This document shows, one piece after another, positions 24,925-37,458 of a stretch of 64,000 nt of DNA. This DNA comes from Oidiodendron maius Zn (Eukaryota; Ascomycota; Leotiomycetes; Myxotrichaceae). The notes beneath the pieces are model-generated. The model saw only the letters and a list, made by a program, of their open reading frames with translations. It did no database searches and had not been told where the DNA came from. Each line of letters begins with the position of its first letter. Position 1 is the stretch's first letter. Both the position numbers and the translations under genes were made by a program. The stretch is from assembly GCA_000827325.1 (NCBI GenBank), contig KN832876.1, forward strand, positions 1,488,001 to 1,552,000, written 5' to 3'.

Positions 24925-25977
24925 TTAATATGTTGCCGGGAAATTGCTCAGACGACCACCATCAACCACCAAGACATTGCCGGTACAATATGCACCTGCC
25001 TTACTCGTGAGAAACAGGATGGTTCCTGCCATATCTTCTTCCGTTCCAGTCCTCTCAAGTGGGACTTTACTCTTTGGGAGGGGCCCATCACCTATGAGAT
25101 TTGTAGCCATATCCGAAGGAAATACTGTTCAGATTAGCTTTATCCGAACATGACAGATGATAAATACGGCACGTCTCAAGACTTCAAACGCAGCGAGAAA
25201 CAAGCACTAGTTCACAAATTCCCCACTGCTGTTCCAAAAAAAAGGGGGGTTGGCGCGAAGAACTCACATCCTGGTGCAATAACATTTGAACGAATTTCGA
25301 ATGGGACTAGGTTAGTAGCCAGTTGTTTTGCTAAATGGCTTGCCGCTGCCTTACTCTGCCCATAAGCAAATCCGCCAGGGACGGCCCTGTTAAATCCTCC
25401 AATACTGCTGGTTACAATGACCTGGCTCTTCTGTGCAACATTGCCCTTCTTATTACCCTCATCTAAAAGACCCAGGAATGCGATAACGGTGAACCAGACT
25501 GCCACGACATTAACACGGAATGTTTCGTTGAACTCGTCAAATGATACTTCCCCCCAGGCTTTTTGAAAGTCTGCGACGGTTGAGGTAGGAGTTATGAGCG
25601 TCGAAGCTTGAGGACCAAGAATTCCCGAGTTGGCGATCAGGACGTTGATATATCCTACTTCTGAATTGATAGTAGAAACCGCATTCGAGAGTGCTTCCTT
25701 CGAGGTTACGTCGGCGACAAGTGGTATGATGTTTTTGGTAGGGACAGATGCCGCAGCTTTCTCAAGGACTTCTTTGCGTCTGCCCAAGATATATATTTTG
25801 TGAGCACCATTAAGAGCTAAAGCCCGTGCCATCATCAAACCAATGCCTATAGATCGCTTAGAAACATTGAGAGGTTTGCATATTAAAGGGAAGCTGACCT
25901 GACCCCCCGCCAGTAATAACAGCCACCAGGCCGTCTACATTGAACAGGTTTTGTGCTGAAATTGACGTGGATGCCAT
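24925..25977 (-). CDS. Short-chain dehydrogenase/reductase
   Basis: NAD(P)-dependent oxidoreductase of the classical SDR family; substrate unknown. Exons 25977-25899, 25846-25268 and 25124-24925 give 285 residues. Cofactor motif TGGGSGIG sits at the N-terminus, followed by the Rossmann fold; the structural NAG motif appears as NSG. Catalytic Ser-Tyr-Lys are in VTSSIGGF and YGQSK. The C-terminal part IAPG-LFPSDMATNL and GAYCTGNVLVVDGG is typical. The second intron is 143 bases, longer than its neighbours (52), and splits the LFPSDM join. It is the last ordinary gene before the repeat-rich island. Confidence 0.9.
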
Positions 25978-26184
25978 ATTGACAATAATGAAACGTAGAA
26001 GAATTAATATCTAATCCTCGATTCTTTCAATTATATAAAAACCTCCCACTTTCCATCAATGTGATTGATAAGCTCTGCGCGGAAGGGCGCGATTCTGCCG
26101 CCCTTGTGAAGACCCCTTATCAAAATGTGCCTAACTGGGAGGCGGTCAGAGGAGCCCAAAAATCCCCGTGACTGCGACGAGGCT
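25978..26184. other. Promoter of the dehydrogenase, island edge
   Basis: About 200 bases between the start codon and the first LTR copy. The LTR therefore lies in the near promoter of the dehydrogenase. TATATAAAAA (minus strand TTTTTATATA) lies at 26032-26041. Confidence 0.4.
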
Positions 26185-26279
26185 TGTGAGAAACGTGTAA
26201 TCTTGATAAGTTGTTGTATTTAGCTAGGTTTTTGGTGGGATATTATCCCACCCGGGCTGACTAATATAGGCTAAGTACA
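26185..26279 (-). repeat. Solo 95-bp LTR copy (unoccupied Flipper target)
   Basis: Runs TGTGAGAAAC to GGCTAAGTACA, 95 bases, and is the reverse complement of the LTR at 26341-26435 with fewer C-to-T type differences. The same 95 bases, interrupted by the DNA transposon, are at 49668-49726 plus 51568-51603. TG...CA ends on both strands support LTR identity. No matching target-site duplication is evident. Confidence 0.65.
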
Positions 26280-26340
26280 AAGCGTGTAAGGATGCCTCCT
26301 AGAGGCTGGCGTAAAGTGTTGCAGGCTTGACTACTGTATT

Positions 26341-26435
26341 TGTACTTAGCTTATATTAGTCAGCCCGAGTGAGATATTATCCTACCAAAAACCAAGCTAA
26401 ATACAACAACTTATTAAGATTCTATATTTCTTATA
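26341..26435 (+). repeat. Probable 5' LTR of the Ty3/gypsy fossil
   Basis: Ninety-five bases from TGTACTTAGC to the position matching TTCTCACA, in inverted orientation to the copy at 26185-26279 with 61 bases between. The flanking internal sequence (26436 to about 26560) also matches the leader beside the LTR copy at 49.6 kb. Confidence 0.6.
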
Positions 26436-29400
26436 ATTTGGTAGTAATATTATCTTTATAGTAGTCTACTAGTATTATAGTACTAGGATTTACTCTACTA
26501 TTGATTTTAAGATCTTTAGATTAATCTATAGTACTAATTTAAGTTAAGTTACCTAAATAGTATATTTCTAGCTTACTATAATAATATAAGCTACTTTACT
26601 ATAACTTACCTTTAAAGCTACTTATATTAATAAACCTTAATATTAATAAACCTTAAGTAGTCTATTATTAAGGTATACTAGCTCTACTCTCTTATACTCT
26701 TATAATCTAAGTTTATCTTATAACTATTATAGGAATAGTAGGATTCTATTAACTAGGTTATCTCTTATTTTCCTTAATTATAGAGCTTATAACCTATTGT
26801 TTCTACTAACTAGTTTAATAAGTATATAAATCTTATTATAGCTATATAAATACTATAACTAAATCTATTTAATTTAAAGAAATATTATAAATCCTAGTTA
26901 GAAAAGGAAAGTATAGGCTATAGAGACTAAAACAATCCAGATATAATAGAACCTAATACTAAATTAAGCTTCTCTCTTATAAATCTTACTATCTTAACTT
27001 TAATACCTCTAAATATACTATAAAGCTTAAATCAGAATCCTCTAGTTAGTATAGTAGATAATAGAAGCAATTCTTAAAATACTCTACTATCTAATATTAC
27101 TTTCTTTAAACAGTAATTTGAAATAGTATTAGATTAAATTCTAGATTATATCTTAGTCTATAAAGCTTTTCCTTAATCTACTTTAAATATATACTAAGCT
27201 AAATACCTACTAGAGAAGAGATTCCAATTATAGAACCTTAGATTTTTCAATCTACTACTTTAAGATACTACTAAACTATCTTTATTTATAGATAGTAAAA
27301 CTATATACTATAATATATTTAGTTTTATAGTATAGATATAAGTCAAGTTATAGGGTATAATAAATAGACTTTAGGAGAGTAGAAACCTTACTATAAAGCT
27401 AGACTAATATCTTAAAGATAAAGCTAAACTATAGTATACTAATAAGATTTTAGTTACTATATATATAGGACTTAAGACTAGTATTAATATATAGTACTTA
27501 GAACTTAAGACTAGATTCTATAAGATACTAGATACTACTTTTAAAAGACTTAAATTACTTTGATTTATAATTTAAGATATAAGAGTATAAAAGAATTCTA
27601 AAGAATTTATATAGATAATAATTATTATAGTATAGAATACTAATATTACTCTTATAGAATATATTTAAATCCTTTTAGCTTATAAGTATTTTAATACTCT
27701 ATTATAGGCTATCCTTACCTTATCTATTAAAGCTATATAGCTAATAGATTTTATAAAGCAACTTATAATAATAAAAGCTATTTAGTTTAAACTCTACTTA
27801 CTTTAAGCCTATATTAGTAAATATAACTTCTTATCTAATAGTATATACTTTAGATAACTAGTATTTCCAGCTAATTGTTCTTTATACTAAAGCTAGTATT
27901 AGCTATTTTAACCTTATTACTATATTTCTTAATAGTATAAACCCTCTATATATAAGTATTTAGAGCTATAAATATAGTATTTTAAATACTTTACTAATAA
28001 TAAACCTAAAGAGAATAAATTATTATTCTAGTATAGACTCTAGCTAGGTTACTAACTATATTAAATACTATTCTTTAAGCTATAGAATAAAGCTATAAGA
28101 GTATATAATATAAATATTCCTTAAGAATTTAAGTAAAGCCTTTATTATAAAGATAAGTAAAACTCTATATATAAAGTATATTTTAAGGATATAAAGGAAT
28201 ACCTAGTCTATAAAGACTAAAGTAACTAGAACTAATAACTATAAGAGAAATTAGGCTCTAATACTCTCTTTATTAACTCTATCTATTATACCTCTTCTAA
28301 AAGTAAATATAGTATAAATATTAAGAAAGTTTATTTTTTTAGTAAAAAATCAAGTCTAAAGAGAGTAGCTAGAATCTTTAAATTTAGATATAATCCTTAT
28401 CTAAATCTATTACTAGTAAGTATAGCCTCTAATACCTCCTACTAAAACCTTAATAGTAGCTAACTTTCTATTACTAATAGGTCTATCTATTATATAGTAT
28501 ATAACTAAAGGTTCCTCTTTAAGAATAAGCTCTATAAATATATTCAAGTATTTTATAAATATAGCTATTCTTTAAATCTAAAATCTATAATAACCTTATT
28601 AATAAAAGTAAGGGCTAGCTTATTATTAAAGGATTTTAAGCTAAATACCTTCTAGTATAGTATATAGATAGTCTTATTAACTATACTAGTAAGCTAAATA
28701 CTACTAGATTATATATTTAGAGAATAGTAGTATATCTAAATACTATTTAAGTTAAATAGTCTATAGAATAAAGCTAAGATAGTTTATATAGATACTAAAT
28801 ATAGAATATTATTAATTGATTATAAATTCCTTAAGGAGTTTATATCTATAGTATTAATTAATATAATATCTACTCTAATAACTATTAGAGATATTAGTAA
28901 CAAGTAATATAATACTAATCAATTTATAATACTTGATTTTTATCTCCTAACTATATCTTATCTAGTTATATATTTTAAAAAGAAGATTTATATTATTAAT
29001 AAGCTTAATATAAATACTTTACTTAACTTTAATATTATAGAATCTAAGAGTTAGAATATTAACTTTAATATAGAAGTCTTAACTTTACTCTATTATTCTA
29101 GTATTAAAATCCCTTTAATAACCTAAATTAAAGGCTCTAAGACTAAAACTCTAGTATTTATAATAGAGAGGATTAAACTCCTCTTTTATTACTATTATAT
29201 TATAAAATTTTTGGACTATAAGAGTAATTAGCTATAATAGCCTATAAGAGATCTATTATATAAACTAGTCTAGTAAGAATTATATACTAGCTTTATATAT
29301 ATTATTAATAGCTTTTATACTTTAGTGTTTATTAAGAATAACTTAGATATAGAGTTTATAATTCTATAGTAGATACTTTTTAGCTATATCTTTAATCAAG

Positions 29401-32400
29401 ATTATAATACTATAATATCTATCTTAGAAGCTAATATTTACTATCTAGTCTATATACCTAATAAAATACATTTATAGATATAAATACTTTATAAAAGTGC
29501 TTTAATAGTAATAGTATTTATAGCTTCTCTAGTATAGATAGAACAAGATATCTAAATAGAATCTTCTTTATCTATAATATAAATAGTATAAGATATCTAA
29601 GTAGAATCTTCTTTACTATAAAAGTAGTAAGATATCTATATAGAATTAATACTCCTAAATAGTATTACTATCTATAGTTTATTATTATAATATAAGATAT
29701 TAAGTGAATTTATCTTAGAATTCTTATTATTATAGTAATCTTATCTAGATTAATTTATAAGGACTCTAAATTATAAAGAAATAATAATCCTATTAATCAA
29801 GAATTAAAAGCAAAAGTATAAGCCTAAATAAGCTTATATCTATCTAGTTAATAAGAAGGACTATATAGTTATTAATAGGATTTTTAATAATTTATATATC
29901 TAAAGCTAACTATACTAGATATTAGAATCTATACTATTTACTTTCCTTTACTTTATTATCTAGAAGAATAATAATAATAACTATAAAAGGAAAAGTTATA
30001 TTATTATTAATATATATATACTTAATTAGATTACTCTCTTTAATATATATTTTATTCTATATTAAGCTAATATCCTTACTATAATTATAGATTATACTTA
30101 CCTCTTTATAATAGACTATATATTATTTTTCTTCTAATAGAAAGTTAAGCTATTTAAGTAGTATAAATTAACTATTATAAGTTATTATAGCTAAGAAATA
30201 TTTAACTATACTATAATAGGTTATTAAAACTTAGTAGTATATATATAAAGAATTATAGATATAATCCTTTAAGATTTTCGAAATTTTATATAGATATATA
30301 TTAATAATATTATTATCTTCTTATATATCTTTAAGGAATATATTATTTACCTTTAAATAGTCTTCTTAAAACTAGCTATCTATTCTATCTATTTAAGTAT
30401 ATAAAAGTTATTTCTATTCTATCTATTAATATAACTTCTAGACTAATAAGTTAATATATTAGGACTTACTATTAACTATAAGAAGCTATAAACTATCTTT
30501 AAACTCTATTTCTCTTAGTCTTTAAAGTAACTTAAGTATTACTTTAGTTTAATAGACTATCTTAAGTAATATATTTATTATTATATATAACTCTCTCTTA
30601 TACTTTAAGCTTATAAATCTATACTCTATTAAGTATTATACTAAAAAGACTTTATTAAAAGTATTAAATATAAGTATAAAGCAGATAGATAACTAATTAA
30701 TAATCTATCTTCTATTAAACTTAAAGTATTTAAAGCTCTTTAAAAGATATTTATATAGCTTTATCTTCTATACTATTTTAATCCTATAAAGTATCTCTAT
30801 ACTAATCTTAATACTTTACTTTATAGATTTAGTATAATAGTATATTACTTAAGCTATAATCTATTAACCTAAAAATTGATTTAGTTAATCCTTTTTCTAT
30901 TATAAGTCCTTAAGCTAACTAAAATATATTACTAGCTTATAGAGCTAGAAATTATAGGACTTTATTAGGTTATTAGTAAAATCTAATATATAGTTAAGGT
31001 AATAGTTTTATCTACTATTATTTATATAGACTATATACTAGTACTTTAAATTATTATATAATTGTCTATAACTATAATATCCCTTATATAAATAAATACT
31101 TGATATATCTACTCTTTAGAATACCTTTTAAGATTTTATTTTAAAATCTATTATAAGTCTAGATAATAGAATATTGTTTCTAATATACTATTATAGCTTA
31201 AAGTATAAGAGGAATTACTATCTTATAACCTAATATTAACTAGTATTTTAGATCCTCTATAGAAACTACTCTACTATAATCTAGTATATACTAGTATTTT
31301 AGATCTATTATAGAAATTATTCTATTATAATCTAGTATTAATTAGTATTCTAGATCCCTTATCTAGTATACTAATAGCTAGCTTGAATTTCAACCCTAGT
31401 ATTAAACTAGTATATCTAGTATTAATTATTTAAATTAATCTAAGCTTCCTTATCTAACTTAAGAATATCTACTATAGTAATATATAATACTCTTAAATTC
31501 TAGAAATCCTTTAAGTAAATTCTTATCTTTATAAGGATAATTAAACCTAGCTTCTATTTATTAAGTATAATAGTATTATATATACTAAGCTAGACTAGCT
31601 ATACTAGTATAAACAGCTAGTTATCCTAAACTCCTTCTAAGAATAACTCTTTAATTATATCTATAACTAACTTAAATATTTAGACTATAATAGAATATAT
31701 AAAAGGCTTTCTATAAAATTCTATATTTTTAATATTAGTAAAGCCTTATACAAATATTTATAGTATTACTATCTATATTAGGTTATAAGAATCTTATACT
31801 ATAAATCTTATAGCTTTCTATAGCTTATCTTTATACTACTATATTTATTCTATACTATTATTATTGATTTTATTCTTACTTTTCTAAAATTAATTAATAG
31901 ATATAACTATACTATAAGTATTACTAATAAGTTCTCTAAAGCAATAACTATTATTTCTAGCTATTCTATCTAGAAGAGTTTCTAATAGAGATAGATACTT
32001 ATTAACTGATTATTATTATTACTTTAAAGGATACCTATAGCTATAATCTCAGATAGAGATAGTAAGTTTATTAGTAAGCTTTAGTAAACTATCTTTTATA
32101 AACTAGATATTAAGCTACTCTTCTTTACTGTTTACTATCTCTAGATAGATAGTATCTTTAAGTAGATAAACTAGATAGTTAAAATAGTATTATAATACTA
32201 TCTAGTAATATTGAATAATATATATAAATAGCTAGAAGTATTACTATATATTTGTATAGCTTTTAGTAACTTGACTTTATATAGTACTGGTTTATCTACT
32301 ATAATAGTACTATATAGTTTTAGAATCAAGGAATTACTTAATATTATAGTAGATTACCTTATTGATATTAGTAAAGAGCTAGACATTCCTTAGCTATAGC

Positions 32401-33089
32401 TAGTCTATACTATTAAACTATTATCTAATACTAAATACTAGCTAGTATATATTAATATATATAATATAATCAAACTTATAGCTATATAGATAAAATATAA
32501 CTATAACTAAGGATATAAACTAATGTTTTTTAATCTAGAAGAATTTATCCTTTTATAATTATACTATAGTTATAACTTATCTAGCCTAAAATAGAACTAT
32601 AAATTATAGCAGTAATTTGCTAGTCTATATTAAGTCCTTAAGCAAGTCAGGTAGTTAGTATATAGAATCCAATTACTATCTATATTATATATATATCTAG
32701 TTATTAGTATTATTATTATAATACTAAACCTTTTAATATATATATACTGGAACTATATAACCTTGCTCTACTAGATTACCTGACTAGACCTCCTTTATAT
32801 AAAGGCTCTCTTCTTTTTATTCTCTTTACTCTTTAGTTTATTCTCTTAGTTAAGTCAATTGATAGTTGAATATACCTTTAAGCCTTTACCTCTAGGCTAA
32901 GATCTCTATTCCTTTTAAGTTGTTATAATAACATTTATAAAGTATAGGCTTTAATATCTCTACTAATATTAATAAAGTAGTCTACTATAATATTAAATAG
33001 TTCCTTAATTCTAAAACTATAAAGTACTATTATAATAAATAAACTAATACTATATAAAGTTAAGTTACTAAAAGCTATATAAATATATA
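26341..33089 (+). mobile_element. Ty3/gypsy LTR retrotransposon fossil, RIP-degraded
   Basis: About 6.7 kb of strongly TA-rich DNA with no long open frame: a heavily decayed LTR element, broken throughout with very many breaks. On the plus strand, traces of a reverse transcriptase region lie near 30.0-30.4 kb and of an integrase core near 31.8-32.3 kb, with the segment that usually follows integrase near 32.6 kb. The order reverse transcriptase then integrase indicates Ty3/gypsy. The 5' LTR is recognisable; no 3' LTR was found, and the element ends abruptly at the GC-rich segment beginning at 33090. Decay pattern fits RIP, so mutation count does not date it; it is older than the cleaner LTR copies nearby. 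Confidence 0.75.
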
Positions 33090-33430
33090 GTAAAAAAGCA
33101 CACGGCAAGTCCACTACAGGAAACCGCGGCCCTCGCATCATGCAAGGCGCGTGCACGGGCCCGCCACCGCTTTGGCGAAGTATAAGAACGGCGTCCCCTC
33201 CCACGCCGCGCTGCTTTTCTCTGTCCCTCTTTCACTCCTAACCCAGCATCAACGAATTTCCAGCTATGGGTTCTCCTTCTTGGCCTAAGAACCTCGTATT
33301 CGGCCCTTCCGCCTCCCTGCGCTCTCGCATGCTCGACCGCGCTCGCCGCAGCTGAGATTCCTGCCTCCTACTAGACCCACCCGATGAACCCCCAATCCTC
33401 GCAATCTCCCCCACTAGACAATTCGACCGT
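33090..33430 (+). repeat. GC-rich promoter-like repeat, copy 1
   Basis: About 340 bases that recur at 43390-43716 in the same orientation, clearly alike from GTAAAAAAGCA onward. It holds GC-rich DNA, a TATA-like TATAAGAAC near 33181, a pyrimidine-rich stretch and an ATG at 33266 opening a 29-codon frame (MGSPSWPKN to RARRS). This order looks like a gene promoter and 5' end. The reading frame is not kept in copy 2. Identity unknown; it could be the 5' end of a mobile element or of a multicopy gene family. Confidence 0.6.
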
Positions 33431-33745
33431 TCGGCCTAGCATTTTTGGGTCTGCCTTTGGCAGGAGCAGAGCGGCACAGAGAGTGAAGAGAGCGATGGTT
33501 CGCGGTATTAGAAATCGTGTTGATTTAATGACTCAGCGCTCAGTCACTGGTCAAATAATGTACACCCATTGTAAAAGAGCAGACTGAAAAAGCAAATAAC
33601 TCCTAGCCATAACCTATCGTGAAACCCCCTAGATACTAAGCCCATTATACATTTCCAACTCAATCGCCTTTATGAGCAAGTTGGATACTATAAGGTCATT
33701 AGTTACATATAAGTGTTCAGGTAGTTAATACTTACCTGCTTAGTA
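33431..33745. other. Spacer after repeat copy 1
   Basis: Normal-composition DNA between the repeat and the next gene. A 67-codon frame from 33384 begins in the repeat and has no family motif. Confidence 0.3.
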
Positions 33746-34606
33746 TTATGATCTTTGCGGGTTCTGAGGCATCATTCGCTCTTGGTTTTGACATGCACGA
33801 GCTACATTATATGCAGCTATATCAGCTTGATAAGAAACTAATATATCTCCTACAAGTGAAATTGGAAAGAGATTTTTCTCAGTAACACTTGGAGTACAAG
33901 GTACTGTATGTATAAGGGTGTATATGTAATGTTGGATCATATAGATACCAACTTTAACATTCCAGTCTCGAAGGCGACAAAATTCTGCGTTATCGAAACG
34001 TAGAATACATTCAATACGCTGTGCTGCTGTCATCGAGTCTCCTTGAGCAAAGGTGATATACTCTGCTGATACTTTCTTTCCTTGGCGATCAATAAAGTCA
34101 AATGTGATATTATTAGTAGCAGACTGAATACCAGGTCGACAATATGCTGGTTGTCCTTCCTTTCTTGCTGAATATTTTTGTGGAGTAACTGGCGTTGTCC
34201 TAATAGCACCTTGTAACTGGAAGGCACTTGCGCCTCTTGCACTTGATGTTTTTCGTGGAGTATTTGGTATCTCCTTATAGACTTCTTTCGCTGACATGCC
34301 TAATTCTTTCAACTGTTTATCCCCAGCTGGGAGATCTCTCTTAAAGACTCCAATACAGAGAGATGATTCCTCGACATTCAAGCTCTTTAAGGTTGTGATT
34401 AGTGGTTGCCACTGAGCGCTCCACCTCTCAAATGCAGCCTGGAAATAATTCCTAGCAATGTCTTGACTAACTGGAGGTGTATTTGGATCGCAAGTGCGCA
34501 TGACAAGGGTGACAATTCGACCGATATGTGACTTTTCGTCTTGACTAAGATCGTTCTCCCATGAGTTGATTGAGCGTTGGCTGGCCGGATCAGCGTTGTA
34601 GGCCAT
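33746..34606 (-). CDS. Orphan protein of the accessory island, 286 aa
   Basis: Not recognised. One uninterrupted frame; ATG at 34606 (MAYNADPASQ) is preferred, but frame and another ATG extend to 34660. No signal peptide or membrane helix. The N-terminal half looks helical (NSWENDLSQDEKSHIGRIV; ARNYFQAAFERWSAQWQPL), the middle is Ser/Thr/Pro-rich (NTPRKTSSARGAS), and the C-terminal half is more compact, with ITFDFIDRQGKKVSAEYITF and AEFCRLRDWNVKVGIYMIQH. It lacks the TA-rich decay of nearby repeats despite lying in the island, which argues that it is young or maintained. Confidence 0.6.
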   Translation of the reverse strand: MAYNADPASQRSINSWENDLSQDEKSHIGRIVTLVMRTCDPNTPPVSQDIARNYFQAAFERWSAQWQPLITTLKSLNVEESSLCIGVFKRDLPAGDKQLKELGMSAKEVYKEIPNTPRKTSSARGASAFQLQGAIRTTPVTPQKYSARKEGQPAYCRPGIQSATNNITFDFIDRQGKKVSAEYITFAQGDSMTAAQRIECILRFDNAEFCRLRDWNVKVGIYMIQHYIYTLIHTVPCTPSVTEKNLFPISLVGDILVSYQADIAAYNVARACQNQERMMPQNPQRS

Positions 34607-35142
34607 TGTAGATGGCGGAGAAGTACGTAAAAAGTGTGTTGTGATTGTATGAAGAGTCAACGTAAAGTAGAAGATAAACCTCAGCCTAAGTTCATGTAGC
34701 TTACAGGTAGCTTACGTGTAAGCTACGTGTAAGTAGGTCTAATAGGCATACGATTCACTTTAGAAATCGCGGTACTGTTAGTGCGCATATCTCTTGAGTA
34801 CAATCCTAGATTACAACCACGATCCAATATCCACACCTCAGTCGTCTCTCTGAACCCTTCTGCACTTTTCATAAACTCACTCCTCTTTTCTTCTAATACG
34901 TCTTACTACTTTGTTCGTTGGAGGCAGTAAGTAGCACCTTAGCAAAGCCTTCACTATACTTTAGCTTTTACTATGGTTGATAGTATTATTATTGCACAGG
35001 AGTAGAGATAATGCCACACATAAAAAATCGAAGTGCGTGCTGTATTGAAACCGTATTCTGGCTGACGCTTAGTAGTACAATTGAATTAAGCTATAATACA
35101 GGTCTGCTAAATGATAGCTATAATAAGTAAAGGAGTGTAAAT
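34607..35142. other. Intergenic within the island
   Basis: Promoter of the minus-strand orphan and 3' flank of the next minus-strand gene. A short direct repetition of AGCTTACGTGTA type occurs near 34700-34730 (TAGCTTACAGGTAGCTTACGTGTAAGC...). Nothing else seen. Confidence 0.3.
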
Positions 35143-36034
35143 TCAAAGCAACGAAGCAAGCCCACTCTTAGTTGCAGCGACGGCCAGGGAATGATTACCT
35201 GGACTAGTACCTAGATACAAAGCGTTCCTAATTCCATAACCCGAAAGCCTTGATAGACCCGGACTATTAAGCTTAACTATTGCGACTTCTTCGATCCAGT
35301 CCGACCACGGTGTATTATCGTCTCTCACTAGCTGAACTTCCACACGAATCTTTCGGTAATATTGTATTACACCATTTCCATAACTGATTGGAATAACCCC
35401 ACGCCAGCCAGTATACCCTTGTATATTCCCAAGATATTGCAAGTCCGAATTAAAAAGTGATAATATATCAGAACCAGTATCATTCATAGCGATTATTCCG
35501 TGGACTGTTCCATCACCTCCAAAACATATCATTAGCCTAAGTAACATACGAAGCTAAAAACGAAATGAAATTAAGATGATGAACATTAGAAGAGCTGGAT
35601 TCTTACTTCGTGGAAGTGAGGTCCAAATGGCCCATGACCATAAGTATGCTTTTGAGCATACTGAAAACGCATTCCCTATAATTGAAGTCTATTTGTTAGA
35701 TAAGTTATTATAGAAGCAGGGACTTTTGGGGGGGGGGAGGAGGGAGGAAAGGAAATAAAAATAAACATACTTCTTCCCAAACCCAACCAGTATGATTCCT
35801 CGCTTCTTCTTCAGTGACAACTTTGCCTTCCACTAGCCAGACCTCCTGGATACCATCGAGTTTCTTGTCCTCATAAAGCTTAATAAGGGCTTCGATATTA
35901 ATATGTTGTTGTTCAGGTTGGTACAGAGGATGTTTTGGATCGAGACAGTCGCGGAGTACTTGGATGTGCCCTTGGACATCAAAAACCTGAGGGATAGGTA
36001 TGGCAGGCGAGAATTTGACTTGCTTAGTGGCCAT
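35143..36034 (-). CDS. Intron-bearing orphan with aspartic-protease-like DTGS motif, 247 aa
   Basis: Exons 36034-35771, 35675-35607 and 35553-35143 (introns 95 and 53 bases, GT-AG) give an unbroken 247-residue protein starting MATKQVKFSP. The C-terminal domain begins GIIAMNDTGSDILSLF, which fits the active-site turn of clan AA aspartic proteases (hydrophobic, hydrophobic, Asp-Thr-Gly-Ser, hydrophobic), and continues with beta-like segments RKIRVEVQLV and IEEVAIVKL and an end LYLGTSPGNHSLAVAATKSG. The N-terminal part (VLRDCLDPKHPLY, HINIEALIKLYEDKK) looks helical. It is a stand-alone host-style gene, since it has introns and no other element domain. Whether it cleaves anything is unknown. Confidence 0.65.
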
Positions 36035-37458
36035 GACGACAACGCAGATGATTTCTGATTGATGAAAAGGGTTGAGGGCAGATGGTAGCTGATTTCTGAT
36101 TAATTGAAGGTTGTGGTTGAGAAGAAAGAGAGCGGAAGAAACGAAACCGGCTAGCGTCCGATGTGGTAAGGCTCCAAAAATGGGTGTGATGGTCTGTGCG
36201 CAACACCTCTGCCGCCCCACCAAACATGCTTCTTCTCCTCCAACATCGCCGATGTAGTTTTCCACGCTCTCCATCGTTGACTCTCCACCACACATTACTT
36301 CATCTACACTAGTACTTGTCGCATTAGCTTCGCATCTCTGTTAGTCGAGCATCTCATTATCCGCCAATTATGAGACAAGTTCCTGCTATCCTATACGAGT
36401 TGGCCGTCTCGCAAACGAAGTTCAAAATGTTATAAAGTCAGGATAAGATGATATGGAAAAGGAAGAGGCGCCAGCTTGAAGATTCGCGAAGATGTGAACA
36501 AGGATGGGGAAGGGAAGCCTGCCATGTGAGCTTATAGCACGTTTGGCTGGTGGTTATATCTCTCGCTGATCACGATTCCTACGCCGGGCGAAAAATTGAG
36601 AGTCAAGTTCAAGCAATACCTCATCAATTGAAACCATCGTCAACTCTTGCGAATCGACTCGAATCCTTCCAGAATACCGGCTGTGACAGCATGCGCCCAC
36701 ACATACCATGCCCTAGCGGCGTGCCTTTTCGTGCAATCTGCATTGCAGGGACGCCGAAGCCTCAGTCGAGGGTTCGACTCCGCTATCACAAGATGCCCTG
36801 GCCGTCTTCTAAGGACCTGGGCTCAATTTAAGGCAGATTACGCACCATATACAATACATCAACGACGACATAGCCCACTTCATCAGCCATAAGCGGTACC
36901 TCCGTATGGATGGAATAGGAGGCTAGGAAGTCTGGTCAAGAAGGAAGCCTATGGATCTATTCGACAATATCCACTTCCTCATGGAATCGAAACAAGATTC
37001 AAAAGCTCACAAGACTTGGTGATCGCAGAACGATGATACGTGAGCTTCAATGGGTGCGCTGTAGGGAAACAGTCTTTCGTCCGAGTTTGAAGATTCCGCC
37101 ACTTCTTCCTGAATACTTCAGTCGCTGCCCGCACGCATCAGCCATGGTCGTCATCAATTCTGAGAGCGTTTAATGCAAGGAGCGATGCATGCTGCCACTA
37201 GCAAGGGGATTCCTTATTGAGAAATCGATGGCCCAGGCATTGCCCGTTCTCCAACAAATCAACGCCTCCGAGCTGAAGGCATCGCATGAATGGCCGATGC
37301 AACTGTGTTAGTGGGATGGATCCTGGAGGTTTTACAGCTATGCCATCGGACCCTCCGTTCAAGTATAAGAGGGCAGCACCTCCCTCCTCCAAACTACTTC
37401 CCTCCCAGCTTCCTTTCCATTTTTCCAAACACCATGACCACTCCATATTATTGCGAAG
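36035..37458. other. Intergenic within the island
   Basis: About 1.4 kb with only short overlapping frames. The frame 36647-36892 reads smoothly (ending QRRHSPLHQP) but I recognise no family. No repeat noticed. Confidence 0.35.

Noticed and set aside
36640-36790. GGTTCGACTCC, like a tRNA B box
   Set aside because: The T-arm stem does not pair (two mismatches of five) and no A box or anticodon arm fits upstream.
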